The notes under the pieces are model-generated. The model had not been told where the DNA came from. It saw only the letters and a list, made by a program, of their open reading frames with translations, and searched no databases. Made by a program: the position numbers and the translations under genes. From Niveibacterium umoris (GTDB lineage Bacteria > Pseudomonadota > Gammaproteobacteria > Burkholderiales > Rhodocyclaceae), in assembly GCF_014197015.1 (NCBI RefSeq), contig NZ_JACIET010000003.1, forward strand, positions 62,001 through 126,000: 64,000 nt of DNA, given 5' to 3'. Shown piece after piece: positions 47,601 to 55,277 of this stretch. Each line of letters begins with the position of its first letter. Positions within the stretch are counted from its first letter, which is position 1.

Positions 47601-48172
47601 GTATAAGCAGGGTTGGTCGGCGCCGCGATTTCGGTGAAGGGCCCCTCCGCCGTGCTGCCGCGCTTGACGTGATAGGTCGTCGTGCCGCTGCTCGCGGACC
47701 AACTCAGTGACACCTGCGTGTCGGCGCCGACTGCGACCAGACCGGTCGGCACGGCCGCCACGCTGGCGACCGGCGTCGCCCACACGTCAGGCGAATTCGC
47801 ACTTTCGCCGCCGGCATTCGACGCACTGACCACGTAGTAGTACGTCACCCCGTTGCTGCGGCCGGTATCGGTATAAGCAGGGTTGGTCGGCGCCGCGATT
47901 TCGGTGAAGGGCCCCGCCGCCGCGCTGCCGCGCTTGACGTGATAGGTCGTCGTGCCGCTACTCGCGGACCAGCTCAGAGACACCTGCGTGTCGCCCGCCG
48001 CGGCCGTCAAGCCGGTTGGCGTGGCCGGCGCCGTGACGCCGCCGCCTCCTCCGCCACCTCCGCCACCTCCGCCACCCCCGCCGCCGTTGCCACCACTACC
48101 GCCGCCCCCTCCGCAGGAAACAAGCGACAACATGGCCAACACAACACTCAGGGCGCGAATCAGGGGCGTCAT
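44687..48172 (-). CDS. Secreted lipoprotein with five Fn3 domains and a glycosidase-like domain
   Basis: A 1161-residue lipoprotein from ATG 48172 (a TTG at 48187 is possible). Numbering from 48187: lipobox LVSC ends at Cys25, then a glycine-rich linker to residue 50, Fn3 domains of 90 residues starting near 53, 143, 233, 323 and a diverged fifth at 413-505, then a large domain to the end. That domain looks like a clan GH-A glycosidase: RIYIEYANEIWN places Glu795 after Asn (acid/base) and RIAYEGGQS has Glu961 as candidate nucleophile. A C-terminal beta domain follows from about 1010. Family and substrate are not recognised. Confidence 0.85.
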   Translation of the reverse strand: MTPLIRALSVVLAMLSLVSCGGGGGSGGNGGGGGGGGGGGGGGGGVTAPATPTGLTAAAGDTQVSLSWSASSGTTTYHVKRGSAAAGPFTEIAAPTNPAYTDTGRSNGVTYYYVVSASNAGGESANSPDVWATPVASVAAVPTGLVAVGADTQVSLSWSASSGTTTYHVKRGSTAEGPFTEIAAPTNPAYTDTGCSNGVTYYYVVSASNAGGESANSPAVWATPVAGVAAAPTGLVAVGADTQVSLSWSASSGAAAYHVKRGSAAAGPFTEIAAPTNPAYTDTGRSNGVTYYYVVSASNAGGESANSPAVWATPVAGVAAAPTGLVAVGADTQVSLSWSASSGATAYHVKRGSAAAGPFTEIAAPTNPAYTDTGRINGVTYYYVVSASNAGGESANSPVVWATPVASVAAAPTGLVAVGADTQVSLSWNAVGGATLYTIKRATTAGGPYGNAGTATTTRYTDTGRSNGTAYFYVVTATTAAGESAASAEVSATPSSSLPVLPANDPTKNYIGMNTWFLSDWDGGNAFVDAMKQARPWQDGANWNNPVAGVDALGWPTADASTVIMTGTPADINGTYKLVFNGQADVSLMWAAGSVSKKVYDAASNTTTADVTYNVTVSGSVGLVFRNTHRTASSAVNTGFTNARLYRPGYATDGSQVFTTPYLAAMSKTSVVRMMDWTATNANLVQHWADRRTPLHMSKDGKPYTGPGGASWPTSSTGVALEHQIQLCNALHADCWINVPVVADDDFVTKMALALRYGTDGTNPYTSRQTNPVYPPLDPSLRIYIEYANEIWNSAGGFDNFGVIQDIVGVLPAGHPLLTPAESSIWFKMWRYPAYRMAAISDIFRGVYGDASMMNRVRPVLMTQQGDGQLTLSQALNWLDAYAHRKAPAREVRSYLYGAGGSGYYNVNSSPVPPADQGNADLFFAPGNYPATQNIKGMAVDAVWATNFGLKRIAYEGGQSLDNYSDANARLINADPRMQDMVVKTHDAWSGVGGDLLVYYTVRGAPPWEFTPDIRITNTPKFKGLDQLRAQPRAAVTLGQALPGTIVATDQAAYRIRTGYDYNTTCDALPCVGGNDAGEWIALPAHASSAFTGKLVVAGIANTATTANVWINGVKKGQVVIAAGSHLTNSSPLSVAIPAGLVVVRIEIVSGGINLQSVSIN
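46905..47985 (-). repeat. Tandem array of four 270-bp Fn3-coding repeats
   Basis: The marker GTATAAGCAG recurs at 47061, 47331, 47601 and 47871, exactly 270 bp apart. The units differ by only a handful of bases each, mostly in codons for TTTY/AAAY/ATAY and the SPDV/SPAV/SPVV end. This indicates recent duplication or gene conversion and predicts copy-number variation in frame. Confidence 0.95.
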
Positions 48173-48188
48173 GGCTAGGTTCCACAAT

Positions 48189-48198
48189 GGGGGGGGGG
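48189..48198 (-). repeat. C10 homopolymer just upstream of the Fn3-glycosidase start
   Basis: Ten consecutive G on the plus strand (C on the coding strand) lie 17-26 bases upstream of ATG 48172, in the leader. Tracts of this length are prone to slippage. Confidence 0.85.
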
Positions 48199-48289
48199 TC
48201 GAAAGGCTATTCCATCATCATAACCCAGCCATCTTCCACCTACCCATGACGCGCACGCCGCTTGCGTGTGATCTGCCCGAACCGTGCGG

Positions 48290-48613
48290 TCAGCGCATCC
48301 CCGGCAACACATACACCGGCCGTGGTGGAATCGGCACCGGCACCCAGGCGCACTGGTTCTGCCCGCTCACCGGATCCCAGTACCAGGTGTTGCAGGGCGG
48401 CGGGGAGTAGTCGTACGCGCGACGCCGGGCCTCGCGCCGTTCCAGCCGATCGGCCTCGGCGCGGTAGCGGCGGGTCTCATATTCCTTGCGGGCATAGCAC
48501 GCCTCGTCGAGCCCGCGCTTGGCGTCGTAGCAGTAATCGAAGTTGTCAGCCTGCGCGACGCTCGCCGCAAGCAGCAGGATGGCGGAAATGATGCGAACGG
48601 GCGGGTGGCACAT
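48290..48613 (-). CDS. Small secreted cysteine- and arginine-containing protein
   Basis: A 107-residue exported protein. The signal peptide spans about residues 1-22 (VRIISAILLLAASVAQA-DNF). The mature part has four Cys, a strongly charged Arg/Glu-rich helix (about 40-65), and a Pro/Tyr/Trp-rich C-terminus (CNTWYWDPVSGQNQCAW, then PVPIPPRPVYV). No family is recognised. I chose ATG 48613 since it gives a compact signal; an upstream in-frame ATG at 48688 adds unconserved residues. It stands alone between the Fn3 gene and gltS. Confidence 0.68.
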   Translation of the reverse strand: MCHPPVRIISAILLLAASVAQADNFDYCYDAKRGLDEACYARKEYETRRYRAEADRLERREARRRAYDYSPPPCNTWYWDPVSGQNQCAWVPVPIPPRPVYVLPGMR

Positions 48614-48728
48614 GGGCGCGGCATTCCTCGCTGGTGTTGGAATACCGCTTGGACGCAGCGCCGCCGGCGATGTCAGGTTGGCACGCATCCGCGCTGCCCT
48701 TGGGCGACGCGGCCGGCGCCAACACGTG

Positions 48729-49934
48729 TCAGCGGATCAGATCCACGACCAGCAGAAAGCCCTTGATCACCAGCGCGTTGGCGATGTCGATGAAGAAGGC
48801 GCCCACCATTGGCACGATCAGAAACGCCACCTGCGAAGGGCCGAAGCGATCAGTCACCGCCTGCATGTTGGCAATCGCGGTCGGGGTCGCGCCCAGGCCG
48901 AATCCGCAATGCCCAGCCGCGACCACGGCCGCGTCGTAATTGTGCCCCATGACCCGGAAGGTGACGAAGATCGCGTAGGCCGCCATCAGCGCCGCCTGGC
49001 TGAGCAGGATCACCAGCATCGGCAAGGCCAGCGCGGAGAGCTCCCACAGGCGCAGCGACATCAGCGCCATGGCCAGGAACAGCGCCAGCGCAACGTTGCC
49101 CAGCACCGACACTGCGCGCTCGAAGACCTGGTAGAGCCCGAGTGCCGCCAGACCGTTGCGCAGGATCACGCCGACAAACAGGGTGCACACGAACACCGGC
49201 AACTCGAACGCCGTACCCTTGAGCGCGCCCGCAATCGCATGCCCGCCCATCAGGCAGCAGGCGATCAGGGCCAGCGTTTCGATCATCGCGGGCGCGGTGA
49301 TCAAACGCACCGTATCCGGCGCTTCGAACGCGGTCGGCGACGCATCCCCCGCCCCGCGCTGGCCAGGCAAGCGAAGACCCGAAGTCAGGTAGCGCGCAAC
49401 CGGCCCGCCCAGCAAACCACCCAGCACCAGCCCGAAGGTCGCGCAGGCCATCGCCAGTTCGGTCATCGAAGCCAAGCCGTAGCGTTCGGCAAACACGGCC
49501 CCCCATGCCGCCCCGGTACCGTGACCGCCCGAAAGGGTGATCGACCCTGCCAGCAGCCCGATCAGCGGATCGAGCCCCAGCAGCTTTGCCAGCCCCATCC
49601 CGAGCAGGTTCTGCATCGCCAGCAGCCCCAGCACCACACCGAGTAGCACCAGCAGCCGGCGACCACCGTGGCGCAGGCTCGCCAGATCGGCGTTGAGCCC
49701 GATGCAGGCAAAGAAGGTCAGCATCATCGGCGCCTGCAGCCCGGTATCGAATCGCATCTGGAAACCGGTGGTGGCGTGTGCCGCGAGCAGTGCCAGCGCC
49801 ACCAGCAGGCCACCCGCCACCGGCTCGGGAATCGTGTAGGTCTTGAGTACTGCGATCCTGCCCACCAGCAGGCGGCCGGTGAGCAAGACCAGCGAGGCCG
49901 CAACCAGGGTTCCGTAGATATCGAGCTGCACCAT
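48729..49934 (-). CDS. gltS: Sodium/glutamate symporter
   Basis: A 401-residue GltS, the same length as the E. coli protein. It imports glutamate with Na+. Two inverted repeats of five helices each are visible, with the re-entrant loop motifs SGGHGTGAAWG and GHCGFGLGATPTAIAN of the ESS family. The start is ATG 49934, giving the standard N-terminus MVQLDIYGTLVAASLVLL; a longer reading adds 27 non-homologous residues. It is divergent from the halohydrin dehalogenase-like gene, with 166 bp between. Confidence 0.95.
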   Translation of the reverse strand: MVQLDIYGTLVAASLVLLTGRLLVGRIAVLKTYTIPEPVAGGLLVALALLAAHATTGFQMRFDTGLQAPMMLTFFACIGLNADLASLRHGGRRLLVLLGVVLGLLAMQNLLGMGLAKLLGLDPLIGLLAGSITLSGGHGTGAAWGAVFAERYGLASMTELAMACATFGLVLGGLLGGPVARYLTSGLRLPGQRGAGDASPTAFEAPDTVRLITAPAMIETLALIACCLMGGHAIAGALKGTAFELPVFVCTLFVGVILRNGLAALGLYQVFERAVSVLGNVALALFLAMALMSLRLWELSALALPMLVILLSQAALMAAYAIFVTFRVMGHNYDAAVVAAGHCGFGLGATPTAIANMQAVTDRFGPSQVAFLIVPMVGAFFIDIANALVIKGFLLVVDLIR

Positions 49935-50100
49935 GCGTGATCCTCGTCGGGCCGCGTGTTGGTCATCGGAGCGGCGTGATCGTAACGGCTGGACAGCGCC
50001 GCTGGATAGCCTCATCCGCCATCAGCGTGCGTCGCTTGCGCCGCCGCCCTGCACCACGAGCCTGCGCTAAAGTGCCCACTGCTGACAGGGAGGCCAAACC

Positions 50101-50781
50101 ATGTCCCGCATGCTCGAAGGCAAGCGCATTCTCGTCACCCAGGCCGGTGACTTCATGGGCCCGGCGCTGTGCGAGGCGTTTGCCGCACAGGGCGCCACGC
50201 TCATCGCCAGCACCGCGGCGCTTTCCGCCCCCGAGGCTGCGGGCGAGGTCATCGCGGCGGCGGGTCCGGTGGACGTGCTGGTCGCCAATCTCGCCATCGC
50301 GGCACCCTCGACACCCGCGGTCGATGTCGGCGACGACGAGTGGCGCAGCACCTTCGCCGCCCTGGTCGACCCGTTGCCGCGACTGGTGCGGGCGGTGGTG
50401 CCCGGCATGCTGGCGCGTGGCGGCGGCAAGATCCTCGTCATGGGCAGTGCCGCCGCGCTGCGCGGCATGCGCCGGGCCTCCACCTACAGCGCGGCGCGAG
50501 GCGCCCAGCTCGCCTATGTGCAGGCGATCGGCGTTGAACTGGCGCCGCGCAACATCCAGGTCAACGCCATCGCACAGAACTTCGTCGACAACCCGACTTA
50601 CTTCCCGCCAGCCGTCCAGCAAGATCCGCGCTTCCACGATCGGCTCAAACGTGAAGTGCCGCTCGGCCGCCTCGTCAGCGCCGGCGAAGACGCCGCCTTC
50701 GCCGCCTACCTTTGCAGCGATGCCGCCGACTGCTTCGTCGGCCAGGTCTTTCCGGTCTGCGGCGGCTGGGCGATCCGCTGA
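50101..50781 (+). CDS. Halohydrin dehalogenase-like SDR-fold protein
   Basis: A 226-residue Rossmann-fold protein of the SDR superfamily that lacks the cofactor motif TGxxxGxG and the catalytic YxxxK. It has instead both halohydrin dehalogenase signatures: T-X4-F-X-G (Thr13, Phe18, Gly20) and S-X12-Y-X3-R (Ser116, Tyr129, Arg133). The later NAIAQNFVDNPTYFPP matches the halide-pocket loop of that family. The family splits vicinal haloalcohols to epoxides and halide and catalyses the reverse with anions. A -10-like TAAAGT lies at 50067. Activity is predicted from motifs only. Confidence 0.88.
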   Translation: MSRMLEGKRILVTQAGDFMGPALCEAFAAQGATLIASTAALSAPEAAGEVIAAAGPVDVLVANLAIAAPSTPAVDVGDDEWRSTFAALVDPLPRLVRAVVPGMLARGGGKILVMGSAAALRGMRRASTYSAARGAQLAYVQAIGVELAPRNIQVNAIAQNFVDNPTYFPPAVQQDPRFHDRLKREVPLGRLVSAGEDAAFAAYLCSDAADCFVGQVFPVCGGWAIR

Positions 50782-50849
50782 GCGGTCAACCGCGGCTTGG
50801 CAGCGCCATGCAGGCGATATAGTGGCGGCTTTGCACCCGCCCCTGCCCG

Positions 50850-51461
50850 ATGCCCGCACTGGGACTGACCCTCGCCCTGCTCACCCTGTTGATCGTCGCC
50901 GGGCTCTGCGCCGCCATCGCCTGTCGCCAGACCCTGCGCGCCCGAGACCGCGACGACGCCTGGCGCTACCTGGCCTGGGACGAGGCCAGCCTCGCCAAGC
51001 TGCGCGCCGGCCTTGCGCCGCGCAGTGCCTTCACCCGGCTGCTGAGTGGCGAACCCTCGCCGCGCGCGGTCGACGACGCCATCGCCATGAAACGCGAGTT
51101 CGCCCGCCGCATCGCCGGCACTCACAGCGATTTCGACGCCAGCGGCGACATGGAAGTGCGACTGCTGGCGCTGGACCAGCGCGGCCTGCGCTACGAACTG
51201 GTGCCGATCTGCCTCGCGCGCCTCGATCTGGAAGCGCTGCAGCGCTCCGGCCGCCTGAGCTGTGTCTCTGACCCGGTGCGGGGCCACACCGCCTTTGCGG
51301 CCGTGATGACGCGCGAAACCCTGCGCCACTTCATGCTGCCCGAAAACCACCCGTGGTTCGCTCCCACCTTCCGCTGGTATTCGGCGCTGCCGACTTCCGT
51401 TGCCTTCGTGCTGGCGCACCTGGTGCCGGCGGAACGCCCGCAAGCGGAAGAGCGAAGCTGA
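50850..51461 (+). CDS. Hypothetical membrane-anchored protein
   Basis: A 203-residue protein with one N-terminal membrane helix (residues 4-24) followed by a soluble domain rich in Arg and Leu. No recognisable motif or family was found. GATATAGT at 50816-50823, with TTGGCA 15 bp before it, is a possible promoter. It ends 63 bp before the SRAP gene and could share its transcript. Confidence 0.7.
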   Translation: MPALGLTLALLTLLIVAGLCAAIACRQTLRARDRDDAWRYLAWDEASLAKLRAGLAPRSAFTRLLSGEPSPRAVDDAIAMKREFARRIAGTHSDFDASGDMEVRLLALDQRGLRYELVPICLARLDLEALQRSGRLSCVSDPVRGHTAFAAVMTRETLRHFMLPENHPWFAPTFRWYSALPTSVAFVLAHLVPAERPQAEERS

Positions 51462-51524
51462 AGCACACCGTGCTGCAAGCATTTACGGTTTCGCCGAGCG
51501 CGTGCGACGGGCACAATTTTCACC

Positions 51525-52178
51525 ATGTGCGCAAACTACACCCCGGCCAAGCTTGAAAAACTCGCCCGCATCGCGCTGAGCCTTGCGATCCGCGAGGACT
51601 CGACCGACTACCGCGAAGCCTTTCCGGGCGGCGTGGCGCCCTTTCTGGCCAACATCCTGCCGCACGAATGGCTGCCCGGCATGTTCGGCCTGGTGCCGCA
51701 TTGGGGCGACCCGGCCAGGCTCTCGCGCATGACCTACAACGCCCGATCGGAAACCGTCGCCGAAAAGCCCAGTTTTCGCAACGCGTGGAAGCAGCGCCAG
51801 TTCGGCCTGATCCCGGTCGACTGCCTGTACGAGCCGAACTACGAGAGCGGCAAGGCGGTGCGCTGGCGCATCGAACGCGCCGACGGCGAACCCTTCGCCC
51901 TCGCGGGGCTGTGGGAACGCCGCATGAACGATGAAGGGCCTGCGCACTGGTCGTTCTCGATGCTCACCGTGAACGCCGACGAACACCCCTTCATGCGTCA
52001 GTTCCACAAACCCGGCGACGAAAAGCGCAGCGTCGTCGTGCTCGACCCCGACGATTACCCGGGCTGGCTCCGCGCCCGCACCGAGGCCGAGGCGCGCAGC
52101 TACTTGCGCCTGTTCGATCCGGACATCATGACCGCGAGCCCCGCCCCGCTGCCTCCGCGCAAGAAACCGGCCGCCTGA
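51525..52178 (+). CDS. SOS response-associated peptidase (SRAP/YedK/HMCES family)
   Basis: A 217-residue SRAP protein. Cys2, exposed after removal of Met1 (MCANY), is the catalytic residue that forms a thiazolidine crosslink with abasic sites in single-stranded DNA. The other conserved residues are present: Asn and Arg in YNARSET, the acidic residue in DCLYEP, and His in ADEHPFM. The family protects replication forks from abasic lesions. The second residue context CAN differs from the commoner CGR/CGR-F. No SOS box was identified upstream. Confidence 0.93.
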   Translation: MCANYTPAKLEKLARIALSLAIREDSTDYREAFPGGVAPFLANILPHEWLPGMFGLVPHWGDPARLSRMTYNARSETVAEKPSFRNAWKQRQFGLIPVDCLYEPNYESGKAVRWRIERADGEPFALAGLWERRMNDEGPAHWSFSMLTVNADEHPFMRQFHKPGDEKRSVVVLDPDDYPGWLRARTEAEARSYLRLFDPDIMTASPAPLPPRKKPAA

Positions 52179-52431
52179 TCCGCACGATCGCGGACACTAC
52201 CGGCCCCTTGGCCATTGCCGCAGAATGATCGAGAGACCATCCGCCTGCATCGCGCTGACCACGCACCGAACCGACGACCGGTGCCGCACAGCGGCGCGCG
52301 CACCGTACAGACGATCACACGGGGGCCTCGCCATCGGCAGCATCATCCACCCGGTGAGTGCCGCATGTCGCAGCACCAAGCCAGACCCTGATCGCCGCAC
52401 TGTGCGGCGGATTTCGACGGGAGCCTCTGTC

Positions 52432-55146
52432 ATGCACATTGCTTTGCCTCTCAGGCTGTTCCTGCTCACTGCCGTATTGGCGGCCACGCCCACCCTGGCC
52501 AGCGAGCCCACCCTGCTTGAACTGGGCGGACTGAACCTGGATGGCTACTGCAAACACCTGATGCCCGACGCGCAAGCCGGACTGCAGCGCCCCGCCCAGG
52601 GCGAGGATGCCGCCCGCAACAACTGGCAATGCGTGCGCGGCGAAACCCGACAGCTCATCGACTTTACCGCCGCCTGTCGCTGGCAGTACCCGGCGGCGCA
52701 TGCCGCGATACCGAAGGTCAAGAATCCGGATTCCGCCTACTCGATCGTCTGCGCACAGGCGCAGGCGCCGCAGGAAAACAGCCCGAGTCCGCCGCCCGAT
52801 GCCGCCCGGCAAAGGCGCCTCGACGATTGCGCACGACGCTGGACGCAGAAGCTCCCGATCTCCACGGAGGAGCTGGAGGCCTGTCTTCAGGATGGCACAC
52901 AGGACTTCGCAGACCTGAGCAACAGCAATAGCGTGGAGTGGCTGTACTACCTCGCTAGCCGCTATGCCGAGGCCAAACGCCCCGCCGACCAGCGGCGCAT
53001 GCTGGAGCTCTGTGTCGCCAACGCCGAGCGGGTGCTTGGGATCGCGCACGCGACAACGTTTGGATGCTGGCAGGACTGGGCCGACATGCAATTTGATCTC
53101 GGTGACGTCAAAGGCGCAGAAAAAGGCTTGCGCAAGGCGCTCGCCGCAGCGCAGGCGATGGGCGAACCCGGCCAGGAACGCGCACGCCCGGTTGAGCTCA
53201 AATTGAAGTTGATCGCAGCCATGGCGAGCGGTTCTGAGGCTGACATGGCAGCCGTCATGAATGAAGCTTTGGCGAGCGCCAAGACCACCCAGCAAGCCAA
53301 CGAGCGCTACGAACTTGTGCAACAGATGGCGGCGACCTTGCAGGGCAAGGCGAATGCGCCTGCGGTGGGCGATCTGATGGCGAAGGCCGGCGTGATCACC
53401 GCCAACGACGATGCCGACGACATACCGTCGCTGCTGATAAGGGTCGCCGGTGAACTCTCGGCGCTGACGAAGCCGGGCGCGCCGCTGACGCCGGAGGAAC
53501 GCGAACGCCGCATGCGCACGATCGAGCAGCTCGCCGGTCGGGCCCGCCAGCTGGTCGGGCTGGATGATCGGCAGCAAGCGCAAGCCTATGCCGGCTTCGC
53601 CTACTACCTGCGCATGCTCGCCGGCATGCGCGCCGAAATCGGCGACGTCGCCGAAGGCTTTCGCGTGCTCGAGCAAAACAAGGCCAGCCTGCTCACGACC
53701 CGCGTCGCCCAGAGCCTCGCCTTGCAACAATCGGTGGTCAGCGACCGGCAGGCCCAGGCACTCAAGTCAGCATGGCAACAGGTGGAAGCCGCCGAGCGCG
53801 AGCGGGCGAAGCTGCAGGCGGGCAGCGCGGACCATGCACGCGCCCAGGCCCGTGTGATCGCTGCACGGCAGGCATTTGCCCAGGTGCGCGAAGCGGCCGT
53901 AGCCGCCTCCCCGCGCCTGGCGAGCATGCTTGAGCCTCCGGTGCCCGCCCAAGCCAAGGTCCAGGCCGCTCTGGCGCCGGACGAGGTTTGGATCAGCTAT
54001 CTGGTGCTGGCAGATCGCGATGCGGCCGGAGAGTACGGGCTCGCCTCGTCCTCGAACAAGCAAGCGCATCTTGCCGCCTTCGTGCTCAGCAGGAACGAGG
54101 TGCACTTCAAGGATCTGGGACAGATCGATGTGCTGGACGACCTGGTATTCCAGTTCCGGCTATGGCTGTCGGGCGGTTCGGCCACGCCGAGCAGCGCGCG
54201 GGCGGCCGGCGTAGAGCGCGGCGCGAAACGGCCGCTCGCGTGGTCGGCCGAGTCGCTACGCGCGTCTGGCGATCGGCTTCGCACGCGATTGATCGACCCC
54301 TTGCTGCCCTGGCTCACAGGCAAGCGTCTGATCATCTCGCCCGATGGCCCGCTGTCGCAGCTTCCGTTTGCTGCGCTGCCATACCAGCGCAGTTACCTGG
54401 TGGAGCGCTACGAACTGGCATTCACGCCAAATGCGAGCCTGTGGCTGATGCAAAGGGCGCGACCACCGGCGCCAGCGCGCGACGCCACCATCCTCATCGG
54501 TAACGCGCGCTACGAATCCCGCGCGACCCGGATGAGCAGTGGCGACGCACATGATCCGGGCGCCACGCTCATCTGGCCGGATCTGCCCGGCACGGCGCAG
54601 GAAATCGACGCCATTGCCAGGATCATCCCGAGCGCACGCCGTTTCGAACAAGCACGCGCGAGCGAAATGCAGTTGCGGCAGCTGGACAGGCAAGGGGCGC
54701 TTGCGTCGAGTCGCGTCCTGCATCTGGCCGCCCATGGCTACCTTGATGCCGACGACCCGCTCCGCAGTGCAATCGTGCTGGATCTGCCCGCCGCCACGCC
54801 GGAATACGACGGCTTGCTCACCGCCGGCGAAATGCTGCAGATGAACCTGAATACCGATCTGGTAGTGCTCTCGGCGTGCAACAGCGCGGTGAGCCAGAAC
54901 CGCATCGGCGCGGGCCCGCTGGGCCTGCCCTGGGCCCTGGCGGTAGCCGGCAATCGCAACCTGATTGCCAGCCTGTGGCCCGTCAACGACGATGCCACTG
55001 CGTGGATGATGACAGCGCTCTATCAGCACCTCGCAAAAGGCGTTAGACCCGGCGAGGCGCTGACCGCGGTACAACGCACGATGCTGCGCGACCCGACATT
55101 GAAGACTCCGCTCTTCTGGGCGCCCTTCATACTTTTTGGCAGCTGA
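52432..55146 (+). CDS. Exported CHAT-domain protein (putative cysteine protease), copy 2
   Basis: A 904-residue protein with a signal peptide (about 1-22, TLA-SEP). The N-terminal two thirds are helical and TPR-like (for example VEWLYYLASRYAEAKRPADQRRMLELC). The CHAT domain covers about 595-904: His768 in HLAAHG, Cys816 in LSACNS, with LIISPDGPLSQLPFAALP before them. It shares layout with the CHAT protein at 41591 but differs in sequence, so they are distant paralogues. Start ATG 52432, after GGGAG; the 253-bp upstream gap contains a GCCGCACTGTGCGGC hairpin at about 52395-52410. Confidence 0.9.
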   Translation: MHIALPLRLFLLTAVLAATPTLASEPTLLELGGLNLDGYCKHLMPDAQAGLQRPAQGEDAARNNWQCVRGETRQLIDFTAACRWQYPAAHAAIPKVKNPDSAYSIVCAQAQAPQENSPSPPPDAARQRRLDDCARRWTQKLPISTEELEACLQDGTQDFADLSNSNSVEWLYYLASRYAEAKRPADQRRMLELCVANAERVLGIAHATTFGCWQDWADMQFDLGDVKGAEKGLRKALAAAQAMGEPGQERARPVELKLKLIAAMASGSEADMAAVMNEALASAKTTQQANERYELVQQMAATLQGKANAPAVGDLMAKAGVITANDDADDIPSLLIRVAGELSALTKPGAPLTPEERERRMRTIEQLAGRARQLVGLDDRQQAQAYAGFAYYLRMLAGMRAEIGDVAEGFRVLEQNKASLLTTRVAQSLALQQSVVSDRQAQALKSAWQQVEAAERERAKLQAGSADHARAQARVIAARQAFAQVREAAVAASPRLASMLEPPVPAQAKVQAALAPDEVWISYLVLADRDAAGEYGLASSSNKQAHLAAFVLSRNEVHFKDLGQIDVLDDLVFQFRLWLSGGSATPSSARAAGVERGAKRPLAWSAESLRASGDRLRTRLIDPLLPWLTGKRLIISPDGPLSQLPFAALPYQRSYLVERYELAFTPNASLWLMQRARPPAPARDATILIGNARYESRATRMSSGDAHDPGATLIWPDLPGTAQEIDAIARIIPSARRFEQARASEMQLRQLDRQGALASSRVLHLAAHGYLDADDPLRSAIVLDLPAATPEYDGLLTAGEMLQMNLNTDLVVLSACNSAVSQNRIGAGPLGLPWALAVAGNRNLIASLWPVNDDATAWMMTALYQHLAKGVRPGEALTAVQRTMLRDPTLKTPLFWAPFILFGS

Positions 55147-55277
55147 GCGTTTCCGGTGGCGGCGTGGCCAACGTACACCACGCCGACGGCTCGGCTAAGG
55201 CTCGGGCGCTGCCCAACCCGGCGCAAGCGCTTGCAGCTTGACTCCGCGCCTCCGGGACACGAATGCTGCGCACGCCA

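Noticed and set aside
46905-47985. Regular repeats as a possible CRISPR array
   Set aside because: The period is 270 bp, the repeats are contiguous and coding for Fn3 domains, and there are no spacers.
50101-50781. Ordinary NAD(P)H-dependent SDR reductase
   Set aside because: Both the glycine-rich cofactor motif and the catalytic Lys are absent and replaced by halohydrin dehalogenase residues.
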